Shown: positions 63,406-64,000 of the stretch, piece by piece
Layout: each line of letters begins with the position of its first letter
Numbering within the stretch: position 1 is the first letter of the stretch
NCBI GenBank assembly: GCA_905250885.1
Contig: CAJNOQ010000048.1
Coordinates: 26,576-90,575, forward strand
DNA length: 64,000 nucleotides
Direction of reading: 5' to 3'
From: Didymodactylos carnosus
Taxonomy: Eukaryota; Rotifera; Eurotatoria; Philodinida; Philodinidae
Made by a program: the position numbers and the translations under genes
Notes under the pieces: model-generated
What the model was told of the DNA's origin: nothing
What the model saw: the letters and a program-made list of their open reading frames with translations, nothing else
Database searches by the model: none

Positions 63406-64000
63406 TGTTTGAAGGCTGAAACTTTCAGCGTAAATACTAGATTAGGGTAAATACCTTGTGTAAAAGTTTCAAGCGGATACTTAAAAATTTGACGGAGTTA
63501 TGAATTTTTCAATTTCTTGGATTTTCCGCTGGGAAAATAGAAAAACGCGTATAACTTATGAAGGAAGCAAATTGCGCCGCTATCGTTTTAGGCTTTTTCA
63601 TATCTCCATATGACCTATCGATCGGCATATGAACGAAGGAAATCGGAATCCGACACCTGAGAACGTTCCCTCGTAAGATAGGTGAAAATCATTAGATTGG
63701 ACGTTCATAATAATTACCACATTGATCAAAGTGTTGCTTTAGCTGGACGCAAGAAAACAAATTCGAAGGGAAATGGAGTATACTACCAATTCAAACTGCA
63801 GCAGAAATTTTCTTGTTCAAAAAGAGGGAAAGAGAATCTCTGGCAAAGAGGAAACATATCGAAACACAATATACCCATGACCCTTGAAAAAACCACATAA
63901 TACCACAACTAGAAGCTCAATCGTGATAATTTTATCGTGGTTTTTAAAAATCATGATAATTTTCCTCGGAAATTATCGAGATGAATCAGTTATCTTCGGT
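63406..64000. other. Right edge, repeat-derived
   Basis: No gene is supported. ATTATCG/CGATAATT-type words near 63920-63990 suggest the start of another word-type repeat running off the window. Confidence 0.35.

Overview
The window is AT-rich animal DNA. Genes are cut by many short GT-AG introns, mostly 48-145 bp, and several protein families present occur only in animals: a laminin gamma chain, a teashirt-type zinc-finger regulator, a TIF1/TRIM33-type chromatin reader, a SETDB1-type H3K9 methyltransferase and a neuropeptide GPCR. Intron size, base composition and the mix of decayed retroelements fit a bdelloid rotifer (Rotaria/Adineta-like) or another compact-genome invertebrate. I infer this; nothing in the sequence proves the species.

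Layout. 39-1047 (+): 3' end of an unrecognised gene, convergent with a teashirt-like gene (1130-3078, -). 3.1-8.8 kb: gene-poor, with microsatellites. 8838-10836 (-): an RRM protein whose last exon lies beyond an intron filled by a foldback element. 10.8-14.8 kb: repeat mosaic. 14768-15976 (+): histidine phosphatase. 16-19.9 kb: repeats, including a 944-bp foldback. 19909-24361 (-): TIF1-like RING/B-box/PHD/bromodomain protein, 14 exons. 26228-30292 (+): SETDB1-like enzyme, 6 exons. 31655-33133 (-): sex-peptide/myoinhibitory-peptide receptor-like GPCR. 33.1-52.5 kb: about 19 kb without an intact gene, holding foldbacks, short-word repeat clusters and remnants of DIRS-like and Gypsy-like retroelements. 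52493-59347 (-): complete laminin gamma chain, 26 exons and 1716 codons. 61-62.8 kb (-): decayed non-LTR retrotransposon, followed by two more foldbacks up to the right edge.

Gene models were assembled by hand from splice sites. For teashirt, the RRM gene, TIF1, SETDB1, the GPCR and the laminin, the exon lengths sum to a multiple of three, which supports each model. The TIF1-like and SETDB1-like genes are near neighbours and both belong to heterochromatin and silencing machinery (in vertebrates TRIM28 recruits SETDB1). Here they are separate units on opposite strands, 1.9 kb apart and head to head.

The most unusual content is non-coding. At least eight inverted-repeat (foldback) elements are present, and three occupy the only oversized introns (0.8-1.3 kb). 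Six separate patches are each built from a different short word with dyad symmetry (for example CAAGTACTTG or TTTATCGCGATAAA). A 340-bp sequence is present twice in opposite orientation, 12 kb apart, with a single difference. Two perfect long palindromes (52 and 63 bp) also stand out.
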